From Planctomycetia bacterium (GTDB taxonomy: Bacteria > Planctomycetota > UBA1135 > GCA-002686595), in assembly GCA_005778045.1 (NCBI GenBank), contig SXKQ01000178.1:1-10014 (forward strand): DNA of 10,014 bases, in the 5' to 3' direction. Made by a program: the position numbers and the translations under genes. The notes beneath the pieces were generated by a model, which made no database searches, had not been told where the DNA came from, and saw only the letters and a program-made list of their open reading frames with translations. Shown here piece after piece: positions 7,660-10,014 of this stretch (the first letter of the stretch is position 1; every line of letters begins with the position of its first letter).

Positions 7660-9234
7660 TCAGGAGAGGTAGTTGCCCTCGCGCGGGGCGAGGCTGGCGG
7701 TGACCGCGCGAGCGCGCAGCTTGTCGGGAACCGCGGGTTCTGCGATCAGGGCCGCGAGCGCCGACAGCGCAGCGTTCGACCCGAGGCGGTGCATGGCGCC
7801 GAGCAGCTCGACGCCCGAGCCATCCGTCAGACGCGCCCGGATCCAGCGCACGAGCAGCCCGCGCAGCGGAACCGTCGCGGGATCGTGGTGAAGTCGCACG
7901 AGCATCCGCAGCACGACGCCGATGGCTTGCAAGTTCTCGGGCGTCGAGCCCGTGCTGTACTCGCACGGCGGACCCTTGCGACGTTGCCGTTCGTGTTCGT
8001 CGATCTGCCACCGGTCGCGATCCTTGCGGCGCCGGAAGTAGGACCCCTTCGGGAGGCCGTTCTCGAGCTGCCAGCCGAGCAGCCCGAGCAGGTCGAGCGC
8101 CGGACCGCCGCGCGCCATCGTGGGCTGCACCAGCGTCGCGAGGGCGGGGTCGATCAGGGCGCGCGCCACGGCCGCCAGATGGTCGGGGTCGGAGCTCGAG
8201 CGTATCACGTCGCGTTCGAAGCTGTAGGCCGCCGCCACGTGCGGCCGGCAACGCAGCCACAGTCGCATGTCGGACGTCCACACGCGGTCGATCTGATCGG
8301 TCAGGAACTCCCAGTGCCACGCCGTGCGGCGCAGGTCCTTGTGCGCGAGGTGCGCGTCCGAGATCAGCCGGCGCAGCTTCCACAGGAGCGCGGGGTCAAC
8401 CGTGGCCGGGAGCGCGGCCAGGGCCTCCATCGCCCGCAGGGGATGCGAGCCACAGGCCTGAGCGAAGTCCTGAAGCTCGCGGTCTTCCGGGCGCTCGCCG
8501 GCTTCGAGCGCCGACAGGACTCCGAGGAACACCTGCTCGACGCTCGGCTTCATCGGCTGGGCCGAAGCTCTCGCGCGCGCCTTCGTCGCATCGTCGCGCA
8601 GCTCCTCGATCGGCACGGCGCGTGGCGCCGCGCCCGAGCGGTCGATCACGAACAGGTGCTCCGAGAGCAAGACCACGAGCTTGGGCGCCCGTGACAGGTC
8701 GACGCGGCGTCCCGGCGCGTCGAGAACGTGCGCGAACTGCACGTCCGCGGGAAGCTGGTCCGAGCACCCGATCCACGCTCCGCGCAGCACGCCCGGGCGC
8801 AGGGACGGCGAGCGCTCGTTCCACGCCGCGTTGAGTTCGCGGTGACCCCAGCTCTCCATCCAGCACGCATCGAGCCAGCGCAGATCGCCTTCGAGGTGCA
8901 GCGAGGGCTGCGACGGCAGCTCCACATGCACCCGGCAGCCGGCGCCCTTGGGCAGCACGATGCGACGCAGGGCCGGCAGCCTGCACACGTGCAGCACGAG
9001 GTCGTCGGCGAGCGCGGAGAGGTCGAGCGTGTGGAGTCGCTCTCCGCCGTGCACTTCGAGCGTGCGCAGCGCCAGCCCGCCGGTCACGCGCAGCGCACAC
9101 ACCTCGGGCGGCACCCGCAGCTGGAAGCTGCCGTCCACGCCAATCCACGCGCTGGCGAGTGCGCACTCGCTCGCCCCGTCCAGAGTTTCTGCCGCGTCGT
9201 TCAACCCGCTCTCCAAATCGAAAGCTGCGGACAT
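7660..9234 (-). CDS. Unrecognised 524-residue protein leading the MoxR-VWA operon
   Basis: I do not recognise this protein. The N-terminal part (about 35-195) is a run of short hydrophobic strands rich in Leu and Val (for example LRVTGGLALRTLEVHGG, RLHTLDLSAL, LPALRRIVLPKG, PSLHLEGDLRWLDA). This looks like a degenerate leucine-rich or beta-solenoid repeat. From about 230 to 520 it is helical, with Ala/Leu-rich stretches (AMEALAALPATVDPALLWKL, LGSNAALSALAALIAEP) suggestive of HEAT-like helical pairs. A strongly charged, basic patch lies at 401-420. There is no signal peptide or membrane span. The ATG at 9234 is preferred because GGGGCGGA precedes it; a GTG at 9282 would add 16 residues (MPCSRGVNVDFRRGGP). 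Its stop is 19 bases before the ATPase gene. By position it may be an adaptor, target or sensor for the MoxR/VWA pair (inference). Confidence 0.85.
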   Translation of the reverse strand: MSAAFDLESGLNDAAETLDGASECALASAWIGVDGSFQLRVPPEVCALRVTGGLALRTLEVHGGERLHTLDLSALADDLVLHVCRLPALRRIVLPKGAGCRVHVELPSQPSLHLEGDLRWLDACWMESWGHRELNAAWNERSPSLRPGVLRGAWIGCSDQLPADVQFAHVLDAPGRRVDLSRAPKLVVLLSEHLFVIDRSGAAPRAVPIEELRDDATKARARASAQPMKPSVEQVFLGVLSALEAGERPEDRELQDFAQACGSHPLRAMEALAALPATVDPALLWKLRRLISDAHLAHKDLRRTAWHWEFLTDQIDRVWTSDMRLWLRCRPHVAAAYSFERDVIRSSSDPDHLAAVARALIDPALATLVQPTMARGGPALDLLGLLGWQLENGLPKGSYFRRRKDRDRWQIDEHERQRRKGPPCEYSTGSTPENLQAIGVVLRMLVRLHHDPATVPLRGLLVRWIRARLTDGSGVELLGAMHRLGSNAALSALAALIAEPAVPDKLRARAVTASLAPREGNYLS

Positions 9235-9464
9235 AGGTCCGCCCCGTCTGAAATCGACATTCACGCCGCGCGAGCAGGGCACTTCCCCGTTGCCGAGAGA
9301 AACTCGCCGCGCCCTGCGCGGTCAAAGTTTTAGCCTCCCGTCGTCAACTTGGAAGTCCTGCGCCCTCTTTTCGGCGCGCAGCGCGCAGCTCGCCACATTG
9401 CCAGCACCTGACCGTTCACGCACACTCTCGCTGCTTCCCAGTTCTTCTTCGGCCCACCCAGACG
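9235..9464. other. Divergent intergenic region between the MoxR-VWA operon and the dehydrogenase pseudogene
   Basis: These 230 bases are visibly less GC-rich in parts (9322-9350 and 9366-9372) than the flanking genes, as expected for a promoter region. TTGACG occurs on the minus strand at 9347-9342 and TTTGAC at 9326-9321, but neither has a good -10 at the usual distance, so no promoter is called. A strong hairpin (9307-9321) and a weaker bulged one (9358-9381, CTGCGCC/GGCGCGCAG around CTCTTTTC) are present, plus a tandem pair of GCGCAGC. Any coding extension of the operon's first gene would reach only to 9282. Confidence 0.5.
9307..9321. promoter_or_regulatory. GC-rich hairpin in the leader of the MoxR-VWA operon
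   Basis: CCGCGC-CCT-GCGCGG is a perfect 6-bp stem with a 3-base loop. Read on the plus strand it is followed by TCAAAGTTTT, which looks terminator-like, but no plus-strand gene ends here. Read on the minus strand it would lie 73 bases before the ATG of the first operon gene, within the mRNA leader if transcription starts upstream. A chance GC-rich palindrome is possible. Confidence 0.3.
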
Positions 9465-10014
9465 ATGTCCACTGCGAGCACCATGTCCAACCCCGTCACG
9501 TTCTCTCCCAAGGCTGTCGGAGCCTCGAGCCCCACAGCCCGGTTCGCCCCGCTCTCCATCTAGAGCCGCGCGCCGGGCCCCGACGACGTCCAGATCGAGG
9601 TTCTCTACTGCGGCATCTGCCACTCGGACCTGCACCAGGTCCGCGACGAGTGGAAGAGCGTCATGCCGACAGTCTACCCCTGCGTCCCGGGTCACGAGAT
9701 CGTCGGGCGCGTCGCACGCGTCGGCGCGAACGTGCGCAAGTTCACCGTTGGCGACATGGCCGCGGTCGGCTGCATGGTCGACTCCTGCCGCACCTGACCG
9801 CAGTGCAAGGCAGGCGAGGAGCAGCACTGCGCCACCATGCCGACCTTCACCTACAGCTTCCCCGACAAGCACCTCGGGGGCGTGACGATGAACGGCCACT
9901 CCGACGCGATCGCCGTCGACCAGTCGTTCGTGCTGAAGGTCCCCGCGAGCATCGACCCCGCGCGCGCGGCCCCGCTCTTGTGCGCTGGCATCACGACCTA
10001 CTCGCCGCTGCGCC
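9465..10014 (+). pseudogene. Zinc-dependent alcohol dehydrogenase (YahK/CAD-like MDR family), interrupted by two in-frame stops, cut off at window edge
   Basis: This encodes the first half of a medium-chain, zinc-dependent NAD(P)-linked alcohol/aldehyde reductase. From ATG 9483 (or ATG 9465, in frame six codons earlier) the family pattern is continuous: [20 protein letters not shown] with zinc ligand Cys46, [13 protein letters not shown] with His71/Glu72, the structural-zinc cysteine cluster (102-116), and PLLCAGITTYSPLR at the edge. Two stops break it: TAG at 9561-9563 (codon 27), where relatives usually have Glu, and TGA at 9795-9797 (codon 105), in place of the second structural-zinc Cys. 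Each is one base from the expected codon (GAG, TGC). There is no frameshift. No good start lies between the TAG and the zinc site. A recently decayed gene is most likely; sequencing error or stop recoding are alternatives. Confidence 0.82.
9799..9831 (+). repeat. Hairpin directly after the in-frame TGA of the dehydrogenase
   Basis: CGCAGTGC (9799-9806) and GCACTGCG (9824-9831) form a perfect 8-bp stem with a 17-base purine-rich loop, starting one base after the TGA. The arms largely coincide with Gln-Cys and His-Cys codons of the structural-zinc cluster, so the symmetry may be a by-product of coding. It is noted because selenocysteine insertion in bacteria uses a hairpin just after UGA. Confidence 0.4.

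Noticed and set aside
7300..8694. 464-residue plus-strand frame antisense to the ATPase and the unknown protein
   Set aside because: It spans two genes on the other strand and has the charged composition of an antisense frame; no motif or ribosome site was found.
9321..9347. Possible sigma-70 promoter for the MoxR/VWA operon (TTGACG or TTTGAC on the minus strand)
   Set aside because: Neither hexamer has a plausible -10 element at 16-18 bases, so no promoter was called.
9330..9899. 189-residue minus-strand frame opposite the dehydrogenase
   Set aside because: The plus strand clearly reads as an alcohol dehydrogenase with zinc ligands. The minus frame is a compositional shadow, and the stops on the plus strand do not make it real.

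Overview
The window is compact, very GC-rich bacterial DNA. Third codon positions are strongly biased to G/C, and long meaningless ORFs run antisense to nearly every gene. The bias, the NupG-type transporter, the esterase lipoprotein and the MoxR/VWA-metallopeptidase pair fit a high-GC environmental phylum such as Planctomycetota or Myxococcota. That placement is a weak inference, because no rRNA or other marker gene is present.

Layout from left to right. (1) 1-1603, minus strand: two family 2 glycosyltransferases overlapping by 4 bases (ATGA); the second runs off the left edge. They look like part of a cell-surface polysaccharide or glycan locus. (2) 1604-1817: divergent intergenic region. 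(3) 1818-3850, plus strand: a two-gene unit of an MFS transporter of the nucleoside:H+ symporter type and, 8 bases later, an SGNH/GDSL esterase lipoprotein. (4) 3861-5165, minus strand: an acetyl-CoA hydrolase / 4-hydroxybutyrate CoA-transferase family enzyme, convergent with the esterase. (5) 5227-9234, minus strand: a three-gene module transcribed in the order unknown 524-residue protein, MoxR-type AAA+ ATPase, VWA protein with an N-terminal HExxH metallopeptidase-like domain. The ATPase and VWA genes overlap by 4 bases (GTGA). The CoA-transferase lies 61 bases downstream on the same strand and could be read through from it. (6) 9235-9464: divergent intergenic region with a GC-rich hairpin. 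(7) 9465 to the right edge, plus strand: the first half of a zinc-dependent alcohol dehydrogenase interrupted by two in-frame stop codons, probably a pseudogene.

The module at 5227-9234 is the most interesting part. A MoxR ATPase with a VWA partner is a known pairing in which the ATPase remodels or activates targets presented by the VWA protein. Here the VWA protein keeps both a complete MIDAS and a complete HExxH motif. The leading gene encodes a two-part protein (beta/leucine-rich N-terminal half, helical C-terminal half) that I do not recognise. I saw no tRNA, rRNA, CRISPR array, insertion sequence or convincing intrinsic terminator.
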